Shown here: piece after piece, positions 16,315 through 25,366 of the stretch
Layout: each line of letters begins with the position of its first letter
How positions within the stretch are numbered: the stretch's first letter is position 1
Assembly: GCF_000812945.1 (NCBI RefSeq)
Contig: NZ_JSYM01000002.1
Coordinates: 1-64,000 of the forward strand
Source of the DNA: Flavobacterium sp. AED
GTDB taxonomy: Bacteria > Bacteroidota > Bacteroidia > Flavobacteriales > Flavobacteriaceae
Direction of reading: 5' to 3'
DNA: 64,000 nt
Notes under the pieces: model-generated
The model's input: the letters and a program-made list of their open reading frames with translations, nothing else
The model's database searches: none
Told to the model about the DNA's origin: nothing
Program-made: the position numbers and the translations under genes

Positions 16315-17508
16315 ATGCAACTATCCGTCATCATCCTTAATTATAATGTCCGTTTCTTTTTAGAGCAATGTCTGTTAAGCGTTCAAAATGCTTTAGAGAC
16401 CATTGACAGCGAAATTATAGTAATTGATAATAATTCTTCTGATGACAGTTGTGCAATGATGAAACAGCGTTTTCCAAAGGTAAAACTCATTGAAAATAAT
16501 GAAAATTTAGGTTTTCCAAAAGGTAATAATATAGGAGTGGCTCAAGCTCAAGGCGAATACGTTTGCATTCTCAATCCGGATACAGTTGTTGCCGAAGATA
16601 CGTTTGTTAAAGTATTGGCTTTCGCCAGATTGCTTCATTCTTCGCCAGCAAACGATTCAATGGGAATTATAGGTTGCAAACTCATTGATGGCGCCGGAAA
16701 TTTTCTGCCGGAAAGCAAACGTGGTGTTCCTACACCTTGGGTAGCTTTTGCCAAAATAACGGGTTTGTACAAATTGTTTCCCAAGTCAGAAACATTCGGG
16801 AAATACTATGCGCAGCATTTAAGGGAAAACGAAACAGGGAAAGTAGATATTCTCGTAGGTGCTTTTATGTTCATGAAACGAGATTTGTATTTTGAAGTAG
16901 GCGGATTTGATGAAGATTGTTTTATGTATTCAGATGATATTGATTTGTCTTATAGGATGTTACAAAAAGGAAAATCCAATTATTATTTCCATGAAACTAC
17001 TGTTATACATTATAAAGGAGAAAGCACCGTTAAGGACGAAACCTATATGAAACGTTTTCAGGAAGCCATGAATTTCTTTTACAAAAAGCATTTTCGTATA
17101 TCTGTATTATTCTCGCTTTTTATGAAAATAGGAATTGTCTTTTTTTCTTTTGTGAAAATGTTTCAAGGAAAACCCAAAATAAAAATTCCTCCAAAATCAT
17201 ATCTGCTTTATTCTTCGAATGAAAAATTAGCAAACAAATTGACTTTGATTTTGCAAAAAAAAGTCTCATTTCATGATTTGAAAACAGAAAAAATGGTAAT
17301 TTCGTCTTCGCTTAGAAGTGGAGATGAAACCGAAATTATTTTGGATAACGAATTCGTTTCTTTCAAAGAAAGCATCGCAATTCTCGAATCTTCAAGGAAT
17401 AAGCCCCGAAGCGTCGGGATTACCTTTAAAATCATACCAAAAAACGCCAATTTTTTAATTGGAAGTAATAATAGTAACGAAAGAGGTGAGATTATAAAAA
17501 TAGAATGA
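16315..17508 (+). CDS. Glycosyltransferase family 2
   Basis: The start at 16315 is chosen because the conserved GT2 beginning (MQLSVIILNYN) follows directly; an upstream TTG at 16252 only adds an unrelated leader. The 397-residue protein has the nucleotide-sugar fold with IVIDNNSSDDS (about 41-51), NLGFPKGNN, and an NPDT motif acting as the DxD metal site. Further on are GAFMFMKRD and GGFDEDCFMYSDDIDLSYR, typical of rhamnosyl-type transferases. The C-terminal region has a membrane-associated stretch (about 270-290). The probable role is transfer of a sugar in surface polysaccharide assembly; the acceptor is unknown. Confidence 0.85.
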   Translation: MQLSVIILNYNVRFFLEQCLLSVQNALETIDSEIIVIDNNSSDDSCAMMKQRFPKVKLIENNENLGFPKGNNIGVAQAQGEYVCILNPDTVVAEDTFVKVLAFARLLHSSPANDSMGIIGCKLIDGAGNFLPESKRGVPTPWVAFAKITGLYKLFPKSETFGKYYAQHLRENETGKVDILVGAFMFMKRDLYFEVGGFDEDCFMYSDDIDLSYRMLQKGKSNYYFHETTVIHYKGESTVKDETYMKRFQEAMNFFYKKHFRISVLFSLFMKIGIVFFSFVKMFQGKPKIKIPPKSYLLYSSNEKLANKLTLILQKKVSFHDLKTEKMVISSSLRSGDETEIILDNEFVSFKESIAILESSRNKPRSVGITFKIIPKNANFLIGSNNSNERGEIIKIE

Positions 17509-17592
17509 AAAATTACATTAAATGTAATTTATATTTAAAATATTTAGTAATTTCGCAAACTGAAAATCAAAATCACCTTTTAGGTTAACAAT

Positions 17593-18894
17593 ATGGCAAG
17601 ATTTGAATTAAAACTTCCAAAAATGGGAGAAAGCGTTGCAGAAGCGACCATTACAAATTGGTTGAAACAAGTTGGAGACAAAATTGAAGCCGATGAAGCG
17701 GTACTTGAAATTGCTACTGATAAAGTCGATAGCGAAGTGCCAAGTGAGGTTTCGGGTGTTTTAGTGGAACAATTGTTTGGTAAGGATGATTTGGTTCAAG
17801 TAGGGCAAACCATCGCTATTATTGAAACGGATAGCGCTACTATTACTGAAACAGTAAAAGAAGTTGCAGCTCCGGTTGAAGCAGCATTAATTGAAAAAAC
17901 AGTTGATGCAGCCAAAGAAGCAGTTGCAGTTCCAACAGATTTTTCAAATTCTGAAAAATTCTTATCGCCTTTGGTGAAAAATATTGCCAAAGAAGAAGGG
18001 GTTTCTGTTGTAGAATTGGAAGCAATTTCAGGAACAGGAAAAGAAGGAAGAGTTACTAAAAATGATATTTTAGAGTACGTAAAAAATAGAACAAGCCAAC
18101 CTGTAGTTTCGACTCCGGTTCCAGCAGTTCAAAAAATAGTTGCAGCCCCAGTTGCTCAAAAAGCGGCTCCAGTATCTGTAAGTGGTGGTGATGAAATTAT
18201 AGAAATGGACAGAATGCGCAAGTTAATTGCGGGTTATATGGTCGCTTCGGTACAAACATCAGCTCACGTACAATCGTTTATTGAAGTCGATGTGACGAAT
18301 ATTGTAAAATGGAGAGAAAAACATAAAATTGCTTTCGAAAAAAGAGAAGGAGAGAAATTGACTTATACGCCAATTTTCATGGAAGCAGTTGCAAAAGCAC
18401 TGAAAGATTTCCCAGGAATGAATATTTCTGTAGATGGCGATTTTATCATCAAGAAGAAAAATATCAATCTTGGAATGGCGGCTTCATTACCTAACGGAAA
18501 CTTAATTGTTCCAGTTATTAAAAATGCAGATCAATTGAATTTAGTTGGAATGGCAAAAGCGGTAAACGATTTAGGAGGTCGTGCAAAAGCAGGTAAATTA
18601 AAGCCAGATGATACGCAAGGAGGAACCTATACCGTTACGAATGTGGGAACTTTTGGAAGTGTTTTTGGTACGCCAATTATTAATCAACCGCAAGTGGGAA
18701 TTTTAGCTCTTGGAGCAATCCGAAAAATGCCGGCGGTAATCGAAACACCAGAAGGAGATTTTATTGGGATTCGTCAGAAAATGTTCTTGTCGCACAGTTA
18801 CGACCACAGAGTTGTAGATGGAGCATTAGGAGGAAGTTTTGTAAAACGAGTGGCTGAATATCTTGAAGCTTTTGATATCGACAGAGATTTTTAA
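17593..18894 (+). CDS. 2-oxo acid dehydrogenase E2 (dihydrolipoamide acyltransferase)
   Basis: The 433-residue protein has the complete E2 layout: one lipoyl domain (residues 1-77, lipoyl Lys44 in EIATDKVDSEV), an Ala/Val/Pro-rich linker, an E3/E1-binding domain (about 124-162, SPLVKNIAKEEG), another linker, and the catalytic domain (about 200-433). The catalytic motif HRVVDG begins at His405. The E2 forms the core of a cytoplasmic multi-enzyme complex; the single lipoyl domain and sequence style suggest the branched-chain 2-oxo acid or a related complex. The E1 genes are not adjacent, so the substrate remains open. A strong terminator follows. Confidence 0.9.
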   Translation: MARFELKLPKMGESVAEATITNWLKQVGDKIEADEAVLEIATDKVDSEVPSEVSGVLVEQLFGKDDLVQVGQTIAIIETDSATITETVKEVAAPVEAALIEKTVDAAKEAVAVPTDFSNSEKFLSPLVKNIAKEEGVSVVELEAISGTGKEGRVTKNDILEYVKNRTSQPVVSTPVPAVQKIVAAPVAQKAAPVSVSGGDEIIEMDRMRKLIAGYMVASVQTSAHVQSFIEVDVTNIVKWREKHKIAFEKREGEKLTYTPIFMEAVAKALKDFPGMNISVDGDFIIKKKNINLGMAASLPNGNLIVPVIKNADQLNLVGMAKAVNDLGGRAKAGKLKPDDTQGGTYTVTNVGTFGSVFGTPIINQPQVGILALGAIRKMPAVIETPEGDFIGIRQKMFLSHSYDHRVVDGALGGSFVKRVAEYLEAFDIDRDF

Positions 18895-18913
18895 AGGTAC
18901 ATACATACAATTC

Positions 18914-18957
18914 AAACCCGACTAGTTTTTAAAAATTAGTCGGGTTTTCTTTTTTTG
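18914..18957 (+). terminator. Rho-independent terminator after the E2 gene
   Basis: An 11-bp perfect stem (18914-18924 with 18937-18947, core CCCGACTA/TAGTCGGG) with an AT loop is followed by TTCTTTTTTT. Confidence 0.85.
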
Positions 18958-18997
18958 ATATTTTCTGGAACTTTAAACAAAATTAAACCCAAATTTC

Positions 18998-19005
18998 TAT
19001 ATTTG
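18998..19005 (+). promoter_or_regulatory. -7 promoter box for the exonuclease gene
   Basis: TATATTTG matches TAnnTTTG and lies 20 nt before the start codon at 19026. No TTG is visible at -33. Confidence 0.45.
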
Positions 19006-19025
19006 TAGTCACACAAAATTTAAAA

Positions 19026-19796
19026 ATGGAACTTAAACTCAATAAACCAATTTGCTTTTTCGATCTTGAAACCACAGGAATTGATATCGGAAAAGATAGG
19101 ATTGTAGAAATCTCAATATTCAAAGTTTTTCCGAACGGAAATAAAGAAAGTAAAACTTGGTTAGTGAATCCAACCATTCCAATTCCACCTCAAACAACCG
19201 CTGTTCACGGAATTACCGATGAAAAAGTGGCTAATGAACCTACTTTTAATGAATTAGCGACGCAAGTTTATAATATGATTAAAGACAGCGACTTGGCTGG
19301 ATTTAATTCAGATCGATTTGATATTCCATTGTTAGCCGAAGAAATGTTGAGAGCCGGAGTGGATTTTGATATGAAAGGCAGGGTTTCTGTAGATGTGCAA
19401 ACCGTTTTTCATAAAATGGAAGAACGTACATTAGGTGCTGCGCACAAATTTTATTGTGGAAAAACACTCGAAAATGCACATTCTGCTGAAGCGGATACCA
19501 TGGCCACTTACGAAATATTAAAAGCGCAATTGGACCGTTATCCTGAATTGGAAAATGATATGAAATCATTATCGGAATTTACTACAAGAAAGAAAATTGC
19601 TGATTTTGCCGGAATGATTGCTTTTGACAAAGACAATGAGGAAATTTTTGCTTTTGGAAAACACAAAGGAGTGAAAGTAGATAAAATTCTCGAAACTGAG
19701 CCCGGTTATTTCAGTTGGATGCAAAATGCTGATTTTCCTTTGTATACTAAGAAAGTCTTAACGGCAATTAAACTTCGAAAGCTAAATACTAAATAA
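19026..19796 (+). CDS. DnaQ-like 3'-5' exonuclease
   Basis: The 256-residue protein is a DEDD-type exonuclease. Exo I is FFDLETTG (Asp13, Glu15), the second motif is GFNSDRFDIP, and Exo III is HSAEADTMATYE, giving a DEDDh arrangement. After about residue 180 it carries a small domain with FGKHKGVKVDKI, like the C-terminal module of exodeoxyribonuclease X-type proteins. Family members degrade single-stranded 3' ends in repair or proofreading; without a polymerase partner it is best called a repair exonuclease. It acts in the cytoplasm. Confidence 0.85.
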   Translation: MELKLNKPICFFDLETTGIDIGKDRIVEISIFKVFPNGNKESKTWLVNPTIPIPPQTTAVHGITDEKVANEPTFNELATQVYNMIKDSDLAGFNSDRFDIPLLAEEMLRAGVDFDMKGRVSVDVQTVFHKMEERTLGAAHKFYCGKTLENAHSAEADTMATYEILKAQLDRYPELENDMKSLSEFTTRKKIADFAGMIAFDKDNEEIFAFGKHKGVKVDKILETEPGYFSWMQNADFPLYTKKVLTAIKLRKLNTK

Positions 19797-19851
19797 GTAT
19801 TGGGTGAAAGGTATTCCCAAAAACTAAAATCCAAAACCCAAAAAACAAGTT

Positions 19852-20463
19852 ATGAAAATAATCTGCATTGGTAGAAATTATACGAACCACATAGAGGAGT
19901 TACACAATGAAAGACCTACTGAGCCAGTGGTCTTTATGAAACCGGATTCGGCTATTTTATTAAAACAACATCCATTTGTAATCCCGGAATTTTCGGAAGA
20001 TATTCATCACGAAATTGAAATTATTGTCAAAATAAGTAAAGTTGGAAAATACATTGAACCTAAGTTTGCGCATAAATATTATGACGAAATTAGTGTAGGA
20101 ATCGATTTTACCGCTCGTGATTTGCAAGATAAATTAAAAGCGAAAGGTTTGCCTTGGGAAAAAGCGAAAGCATTTGACGGTTCAGCGGTTATAGGAGAAT
20201 TTTTACCTAAAAATCAATTTAGTTCATTAGAAAATATTACTTTTGAATTAACCAACAACAATAAAACGGTACAAATCAGTAATTCCAGTCATATGTTGTG
20301 GAAAATTGACGAACTTATTTCTTATGTTTCTCAGTATTTCACCTTAAAAATTGGGGATATTATTTTTACGGGAACTCCTGAAGGGGTAGCTGCTGTAAAA
20401 CCGGATGACGTTTTGGAAGGATTTTTAGAAGGACAACAACTATTTAGAATACAAGTAAAATAA
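19852..20463 (+). CDS. Fumarylacetoacetate hydrolase (FAH) family protein
   Basis: The 203-residue protein has the FAH-fold core: the first strand KIICIGRNYTNH, the metal ligands in HHEIEIIVKI (two Glu), GIDFTARDLQ, KAFDGSAVIGEF and the C-terminal GDIIFTGTPEGV signature. Members hydrolyse or decarboxylate acylpyruvate-like compounds using Mg2+ in the cytoplasm; the best functional guess is acylpyruvase/oxaloacetate decarboxylase-like. Its stop codon overlaps the next start (TAATG), so it is translated together with the Hpt protein. Confidence 0.85.
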   Translation: MKIICIGRNYTNHIEELHNERPTEPVVFMKPDSAILLKQHPFVIPEFSEDIHHEIEIIVKISKVGKYIEPKFAHKYYDEISVGIDFTARDLQDKLKAKGLPWEKAKAFDGSAVIGEFLPKNQFSSLENITFELTNNNKTVQISNSSHMLWKIDELISYVSQYFTLKIGDIIFTGTPEGVAAVKPDDVLEGFLEGQQLFRIQVK

Positions 20464-20807
20464 TGGCTATAAATTACAACCTTTCAAAAGTGTACGCACT
20501 TTCAGACAACGATCCAGAATTTGTAAATGAAATTTTGACTTTGTTTGTTACTGAAGTTCCAGACGATTTATTGCAAATCAAAGAAGGAATAAAAAAGAAA
20601 GATCATAAGCACGCGTATTCTTATGCACATAAGATAAAGCCAACACTTGATTTAATGGGCTTAAACGTGGCTTTCGAAGAGATTCTTCAAATCGAAGCCT
20701 GGACTAAAGGCGAAGGTAAAAAGAAAGATATCAAAGAAACTTTCAAGAGCGTTAAAAATCAAGTCAATGATGCGATCAAAGAAATAAAAAAGGACTTTGA
20801 TTTGTAA
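20463..20807 (+). CDS. Histidine phosphotransfer (Hpt) domain protein
   Basis: The 114-residue protein is a free-standing Hpt domain with the phospho-accepting His56 in SYAHKIKPTLDLMG, inside a helical bundle. Hpt proteins shuttle phosphoryl groups between hybrid kinases and response regulators in the cytoplasm. No two-component partner is nearby, so the cognate kinase is unknown. Its start overlaps the end of the FAH-family gene. Confidence 0.85.
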   Translation: MAINYNLSKVYALSDNDPEFVNEILTLFVTEVPDDLLQIKEGIKKKDHKHAYSYAHKIKPTLDLMGLNVAFEEILQIEAWTKGEGKKKDIKETFKSVKNQVNDAIKEIKKDFDL

Positions 20808-20890
20808 AATTTGGGCGTGACCTGCTAAAAGGTAGGTTGGGTTATCCGTTGCAAAAGAAGTTCGCTGAATTCTTTAAAAATAACTATTAT

Positions 20891-20929
20891 GTAAAAATTC
20901 TCCCGATTTTTCTTCGAGAGAATTTTTAC
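20891..20929. terminator. Hairpin, possible terminator
   Basis: A 12-bp perfect inverted repeat (20891-20902 with 20918-20929, GTAAAAATTCTC/GAGAATTTTTAC) with a 15-nt loop lies between the Hpt gene and cinA. The stem is AT-rich; its arms end in A and T runs, so it could act as a terminator. Confidence 0.5.
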
Positions 20930-21017
20930 TATTATCCCTTAGGCAAAAACGGAATGTATTAATTTATTATGTTCCTCTTTTAGATTACAATCTCACAAAA
21001 AAACTTCACTTAAAAAA

Positions 21018-22271
21018 ATGAAAGCAACCATAATTACTATAGGTGACGAAATTTTAATAGGCCAAATTGTCGATACAAATTCTGGTTTTATTGCCAAATC
21101 TTTGGATAAAATTGGAGTTGAAATCAATGAAATGATTTCGATAAGCGATGATAAAAAGCACATTTTAGATACGTTTGCAAAGCTTCAAAACACAGTAGAT
21201 TTAGTTATTATTACCGGCGGTTTAGGACCAACAAAAGATGATGTTACCAAGAAAACATTTTGTGATTATTTTGAGGATGAATTAGTTGTCGATCAAAAGG
21301 TACTTGCTCATGTTACGCAACTTATTGAAGGTTTTTATAAGCGAACTATTACCCAAATTAATAAAGATCAGGCACTGGTTCCGTCAAGATGTACCGTACT
21401 TAATAATCAGGTAGGTACTGCGCCTGGAATGTGGATGAAAAAGGAAAATACAGTATTTATTTCGCTTCCTGGAGTTCCTTATGAAATGAAATATTTAGTA
21501 GAACAGGAGATAATTCCCAAAGTTGTCCGTGAATACAAACGCCCCTACATTCTTCATAAAACAATTCTTACTTACGGTCAAGGCGAAAGTATGGTTGCTG
21601 AACGTATTGAAGAATGGGAAAATAACCTTCCGGAATCTATAAAATTGGCTTATTTGCCTGCGCCGGGAAGAGTTCGTTTGCGTCTTTCAGCTCGTGGAAC
21701 TGATAAAGAAAAATTAGAAGCTGCCATTGAAGAAAATGTAAAATCATTGGATGCAATAATCCATGATATTATCGTTGGTTTTGATGATGATGAAACCTTG
21801 GAGGTTGTAGTGGGGAAAATGCTGACAAAACAAAATAAAACCCTTTCCACTGCTGAAAGTTGCACAGGAGGAAAAATCGCACAGGTGTTAACATCGGTTC
21901 CTGGAGCTTCAAATTATTTTAAAGGTAGTGTGGTTTCTTATGCTACGGATGTTAAAATTGACGTTTTAGGGGTCTCAGAAAGCCTCATAAAAGAACATTC
22001 TGTTGTGAGTGGTGAAGTAGTTTTGGCTATGGCTTTGAGCATTAAAAAGATGATGAAAACAGATTATGCAATTGCAACAACAGGAAACGCAGGACCGTCA
22101 AAAGGAGATTCTAATGCGGAAGTTGGTAGTGTTTTTATCGCATTGGCTACACCAACTGAAGTAATTGTAGAAGAATTTAATTTTGGTCAACCCCGTGAAA
22201 AAGTGATAGATAGAGCGGTAATTAAAAGTTTAGAGCTGTTGCAGAAAGAAATTTTGAAAAATGTGCGATAA
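21018..22271 (+). CDS. cinA: CinA-family protein (competence/damage-inducible, NMN deamidase-type)
   Basis: The 417-residue protein has the two CinA domains: an N-terminal MoCF-binding-like domain (about 1-170, [21 protein letters not shown] and [14 protein letters not shown]) and a C-terminal CinA domain (about 255-415, [19 protein letters not shown]). The C-terminal domain in many bacteria hydrolyses nicotinamide mononucleotide in pyridine nucleotide recycling, with Ser and Lys in the active site; the N-terminal domain may act as an ADP-ribose pyrophosphatase. The length is normal. It is followed by the ribosomal protein genes with their own promoter. Confidence 0.9.
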   Translation: MKATIITIGDEILIGQIVDTNSGFIAKSLDKIGVEINEMISISDDKKHILDTFAKLQNTVDLVIITGGLGPTKDDVTKKTFCDYFEDELVVDQKVLAHVTQLIEGFYKRTITQINKDQALVPSRCTVLNNQVGTAPGMWMKKENTVFISLPGVPYEMKYLVEQEIIPKVVREYKRPYILHKTILTYGQGESMVAERIEEWENNLPESIKLAYLPAPGRVRLRLSARGTDKEKLEAAIEENVKSLDAIIHDIIVGFDDDETLEVVVGKMLTKQNKTLSTAESCTGGKIAQVLTSVPGASNYFKGSVVSYATDVKIDVLGVSESLIKEHSVVSGEVVLAMALSIKKMMKTDYAIATTGNAGPSKGDSNAEVGSVFIALATPTEVIVEEFNFGQPREKVIDRAVIKSLELLQKEILKNVR

Positions 22272-22275
22272 ATAT

Positions 22276-22307
22276 GTTGCTTAATAGGTTTATTTTTCTT
22301 TTCTTTG
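22276..22307 (+). promoter_or_regulatory. Promoter of the rpmB-rpmG operon
   Basis: TTG (22276-22278) as -33 and TTTCTTTG (22300-22307) as -7, 21 nt apart, fit the Bacteroidetes pattern with one mismatch (TT instead of TA). Transcription would start about 30 nt before rpmB. Confidence 0.45.
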
Positions 22308-22343
22308 CACCCTGATTTTGAATAACGATAAAAGATAAGCATA

Positions 22344-22580
22344 ATGTCAAGAGTTTGTGACCTTACAGGTAAAAGAGCGATGGTAGGAAATAACGTTTCT
22401 CACGCTATGAATAAAACTAAGAGAAAATTTTCTGTAAACTTAGTAAAAAAGCGTTTTTATCTTCCAGAAGAAGATAGATGGATTACTCTTAGAGTAGCAG
22501 CATCTACGATAAAAACAATTAACAAAAATGGAATCGCTGCAGTTTTGAAAAAAGCGCAGTCAGAAGGATTTATTAAATAA
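22344..22580 (+). CDS. rpmB: 50S ribosomal protein bL28
   Basis: The 78-residue protein starts [21 protein letters not shown], the highly conserved bL28 opening. The rest is basic with [13 protein letters not shown]. It has one zinc-type Cys only (Cys5). It belongs to the large ribosomal subunit. It leads an operon with rpmG and the DUF4295 gene, an order conserved in Bacteroidetes. Confidence 0.97.
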   Translation: MSRVCDLTGKRAMVGNNVSHAMNKTKRKFSVNLVKKRFYLPEEDRWITLRVAASTIKTINKNGIAAVLKKAQSEGFIK

Positions 22581-22607
22581 TCTTTTCCAAAATAAATAAA
22601 TAGCAAG

Positions 22608-22790
22608 ATGGCAAAGAAAGGTAATAGAATCCAGGTAATTTTAGAATGTACTGAACACAAAACATCAGGTGTTGCAGGAACTTCAAGATACATAACAACA
22701 AAGAACAAAAAAAATACTCCAGACAGATTAGAGATTAAAAAATTTAATCCAATCTTGAAACGTGTAACTGTTCACAAAGAAATTAAGTAA
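22608..22790 (+). CDS. rpmG: 50S ribosomal protein bL33
   Basis: The 60-residue protein has the bL33 features: [42 protein letters not shown]. Only Cys14 of the four zinc ligands remains, so this is the zinc-independent (C-minus) form. It acts in the 50S subunit near the E site. It lies 27 nt behind rpmB. Confidence 0.97.
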   Translation: MAKKGNRIQVILECTEHKTSGVAGTSRYITTKNKKNTPDRLEIKKFNPILKRVTVHKEIK

Positions 22791-22796
22791 TAATTA

Positions 22797-22839
22797 GAGA
22801 TTTTAATAAAAATCTCAAATGGTCACATTTGGAGATTTT
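22797..22839 (+). promoter_or_regulatory. Competing hairpins between rpmG and the DUF4295 gene
   Basis: GAGATTTT (22797-22804) can pair with AAAATCTC (22809-22816). The same AAAATCTC with its AAATG extension can instead pair with CATTTGGAGATTTT downstream (22826-22839), with one bulged G. Three arms that exclude each other are typical of attenuation or mRNA-processing sites, but repeated motifs may also arise by chance. Confidence 0.35.
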
Positions 22840-22865
22840 ATTAAAATACAAATAACATTTGAATC

Positions 22866-23018
22866 ATGGCAAAGAAAACCGTAGCATCGTTACAAACATC
22901 TTCTAAGAGATTATCAAAAGCCATCAAAATGGTGAAATCTCCTAAAACAGGAGCATATACATTCGTAGAATCTATTATGACTCCAGAAGCAGTTGATGAA
23001 TTCTTGAAAAAGAAATAA
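22866..23018 (+). CDS. Small DUF4295 protein, probable Bacteroidetes-specific ribosomal protein
   Basis: The 50-residue basic protein begins MAKKTVASLQTSSKRLSKAI and ends EAVDEFLKKK; this matches the DUF4295 family. Its position behind rpmB and rpmG is conserved in the phylum. From memory, structures of a Flavobacterium johnsoniae ribosome revealed an extra large-subunit protein (named bL38) in Bacteroidetes, and this family is my candidate for it; that link should be treated as recollection. A terminator follows at 23039-23068. Confidence 0.8.
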   Translation: MAKKTVASLQTSSKRLSKAIKMVKSPKTGAYTFVESIMTPEAVDEFLKKK

Positions 23019-23038
23019 TTCACAAGCATATTATATAG

Positions 23039-23068
23039 AAAAGCTACTTTCATTCGGAAGTAGCTTTT
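23039..23068 (+). terminator. Rho-independent terminator of the rpmB operon
   Basis: An 11-bp stem (23039-23049 with 23058-23068, AAAAGCTACTT/AAGTAGCTTTT) is followed by a T-rich run. Confidence 0.8.
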
Positions 23069-23145
23069 TTATTTTCTATATTTACCGATTAGAAAAACGT
23101 ATGGGTTTTTAGGACTCATGCATCATTTTTTATACCACAAATACA

Positions 23146-24099
23146 ATGAGTTTTTTTAAAAGAATATTTTCTTCAGAGAAAAAAGAAACATTAGACAAAG
23201 GTCTTGAAAAGTCAAAAACAAATTTCTTTTCAAAACTAACTAAAGCCGTTGCCGGAAAGTCAAAAGTTGATGATGAAGTTTTAGATAATTTAGAGGAAAT
23301 CCTTGTTGCCTCAGATGTGGGTGTGAATACCACACTGAAAATAATCACCCGAATAGAAAACCGCGTTGCCTCAGATAAGTATCTTGGAATAGAGGAACTG
23401 AATGAAATCCTACGAGAAGAAATTGCCGCTTTGTTATCTGAAACCAATACAGGTGAAGCTACTGAATTTGTAATTCCGACTGAAACAAAACCTTATGTTT
23501 TAATGGTAGTTGGTGTAAACGGTGTTGGTAAAACTACCACAATTGGTAAGTTAGCATATCAATTCAAAAAAGCAGGTTATAAAGTAGTTCTCGGTGCTGC
23601 GGATACTTTTCGTGCAGCAGCGATTGATCAATTGCAAATATGGGCGGATAGAGTAGGAGTACCTATTGTTCGTCAAGATATGGGAAGTGATCCAGCCTCA
23701 GTAGCTTTTGATACGTTACAATCAGCGGTGGCACAAAATGCTGATGTTGTAATTATTGATACTGCGGGACGTTTGCATAATAAAATTAATTTAATGAACG
23801 AATTGACCAAAGTGAAACGGGTAATGCAAAAAGTTGTTGGTGATGCACCACACGATGTATTGTTGGTTTTAGATGGTTCTACCGGTCAAAATGCTTTTGA
23901 GCAAGCAAAACAATTTACTGCTGCTACAGAGGTTACTTGCTTAGCGGTTACTAAACTGGATGGAACGGCCAAGGGTGGTGTTGTCATAGGAATCTCGGAT
24001 CAATTTCAAATTCCTGTAAAATACATTGGTGTTGGAGAAGGAATAGAAGATCTTCAGGTTTTTAATAAATACGAGTTTGTTGACAGTTTTTTTAAATAA
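23146..24099 (+). CDS. ftsY: Signal recognition particle receptor FtsY
   Basis: The 317-residue GTPase has a short N-domain (about 20-100) without the acidic A-domain of E. coli, then the NG domain: G1 GVNGVGKTTT, the SRP-family insertion ADTFRAAAIDQL, G3 DTAGR, and G4 TKLDG followed by the closing GVGEG(I)EDLQVF motif. FtsY docks ribosome-nascent chain-SRP complexes at the inner membrane. The length and motifs are complete. It is transcribed alone or with the small membrane protein immediately downstream. Confidence 0.95.
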   Translation: MSFFKRIFSSEKKETLDKGLEKSKTNFFSKLTKAVAGKSKVDDEVLDNLEEILVASDVGVNTTLKIITRIENRVASDKYLGIEELNEILREEIAALLSETNTGEATEFVIPTETKPYVLMVVGVNGVGKTTTIGKLAYQFKKAGYKVVLGAADTFRAAAIDQLQIWADRVGVPIVRQDMGSDPASVAFDTLQSAVAQNADVVIIDTAGRLHNKINLMNELTKVKRVMQKVVGDAPHDVLLVLDGSTGQNAFEQAKQFTAATEVTCLAVTKLDGTAKGGVVIGISDQFQIPVKYIGVGEGIEDLQVFNKYEFVDSFFK

Positions 24100-24110
24100 T
24101 AATTTAGGTA

Positions 24111-24287
24111 ATGAATTTTTCTTCCATCAAAAATAGCAATCCCATTTATTTTTACTTTGTAAGTATTATTTCTTTTATATTGGCAAATCTTATCCGAGAT
24201 AAAAGTATTGGTTTCTATTATTTCTTATTGGTAATTGGTTTGGTTTTCTTCGTTTTAGGTTTTATGAAACGATTGAAAACAAAATAG
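24111..24287 (+). CDS. Small two-helix membrane protein
   Basis: This 58-residue frame begins 11 nt after ftsY and encodes two hydrophobic segments (about 11-29 and 35-53) with a basic tail (MKRLKTK). I recognise no family. Its spacing suggests co-transcription with ftsY. It ends 2 nt before the stop codon of the convergent serine hydrolase gene, leaving no room for a terminator. Small genes like this are often missed by annotation. Confidence 0.55.
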   Translation: MNFSSIKNSNPIYFYFVSIISFILANLIRDKSIGFYYFLLVIGLVFFVLGFMKRLKTK

Positions 24288-24289
24288 AT

Positions 24290-25366
24290 TTATTGATACA
24301 AGGCATTGATTTTTTGCCATAAAACATCATCAAAATCAGATAAGGCCAGATTGACATTATCGGCTGCGTCACCCATTCTGATAACGACCATTTTCTTGCT
24401 TGGAATGACATAGATTTTTTGGTCATTTTTTCCTAAAGCCATAAACATATCGTTTGGTGCAGATGGTATAATACTTCCGGGAATCGTAAGTTGTGATTGC
24501 GGTAAATGATAACTGGCTTTACCATTCAGCCACCATAAATACCCATATGCTAAATTAATGTTTTGTGAAGTAGTTGTTGCTTCGGTAAAGTAGTTTTCAT
24601 TTAGAATTACGGTGTTGTCCCATTTTCCTTTGTTATACATCAGTAATCCAAAACGCGCCATGCTTCTAGTTGTACTTCCATAAACAGAATTATTACCAGA
24701 CTGAAACCAAGCACCGTCCATTCCTATTTTGTCCCTTAATTTTGTATTGAAATAAGTGCTCCAAGTTTGACCGCTTGCTTGAGCAACCACATCTTGTAAT
24801 TTTACATATACATTATGATAGGCCCATCGCGTTCCTGCATCAGCTTTGTATTGCAGACTTGCCGGAGAGACATCATCACCATTAGCAATGTCTTCGATAC
24901 CGGAAGTCATGGTGAGTAAGTTTTTGCAGGTAATTAAATTTTCTTTGGCTAATGTTTCACTTGTCCAACCAGTTCCAATGTATTGTGAAACTTTATTGTT
25001 GATGTTCAAAAATCCTTCTTGTTGCGCAATCCCCGTTATTGTTGATGTCAATGTTTTTCCTGCGCTTGCCCAATACCAATTTGTCGTTGCTGCATGTCCA
25101 TTGAAATAATTTTCCATTACAATTCGGCCATTAACCAGAATAATGAAACCTTTGGAGTGTTTCAGTTCTAGATAATCCAAAAGTGGCTGAACAGCGGCTT
25201 GTTTCCAACCCAAACTTGCAATTGATTTTGTTTCCCAAGTTGTTCCTGTTAAAGGTGGAAAATAGAGTGTTTCTGTTGGTGTAGGTGTGGGAGTTGGGTC
25301 AGTAGATTCGGAACTGCAACTCATGCATAAAAACGCGAAAAGCAGGCTGTAGATTATTTTTGACAT
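24290..25366 (-). CDS. Serine hydrolase (beta-lactamase/class C-like) lipoprotein
   Basis: The start at 25366 is preferred over 25393 because it opens with a lipoprotein signal (LCMSCSS, Cys15). The 358-residue product has the beta-lactamase-type active site: SxxK as SAGK in YWASAGKTLTST, a Tyr-x-Asn as YHN, and a C-terminal GKNDQK region. It lacks the classic KTG, which often marks esterases or D-amino-acid-handling members (6-aminohexanoate hydrolase-like). It probably acts in the periplasm or at the outer membrane; the substrate is unknown. Confidence 0.8.
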   Translation of the reverse strand: MSKIIYSLLFAFLCMSCSSESTDPTPTPTPTETLYFPPLTGTTWETKSIASLGWKQAAVQPLLDYLELKHSKGFIILVNGRIVMENYFNGHAATTNWYWASAGKTLTSTITGIAQQEGFLNINNKVSQYIGTGWTSETLAKENLITCKNLLTMTSGIEDIANGDDVSPASLQYKADAGTRWAYHNVYVKLQDVVAQASGQTWSTYFNTKLRDKIGMDGAWFQSGNNSVYGSTTRSMARFGLLMYNKGKWDNTVILNENYFTEATTTSQNINLAYGYLWWLNGKASYHLPQSQLTIPGSIIPSAPNDMFMALGKNDQKIYVIPSKKMVVIRMGDAADNVNLALSDFDDVLWQKINALYQ

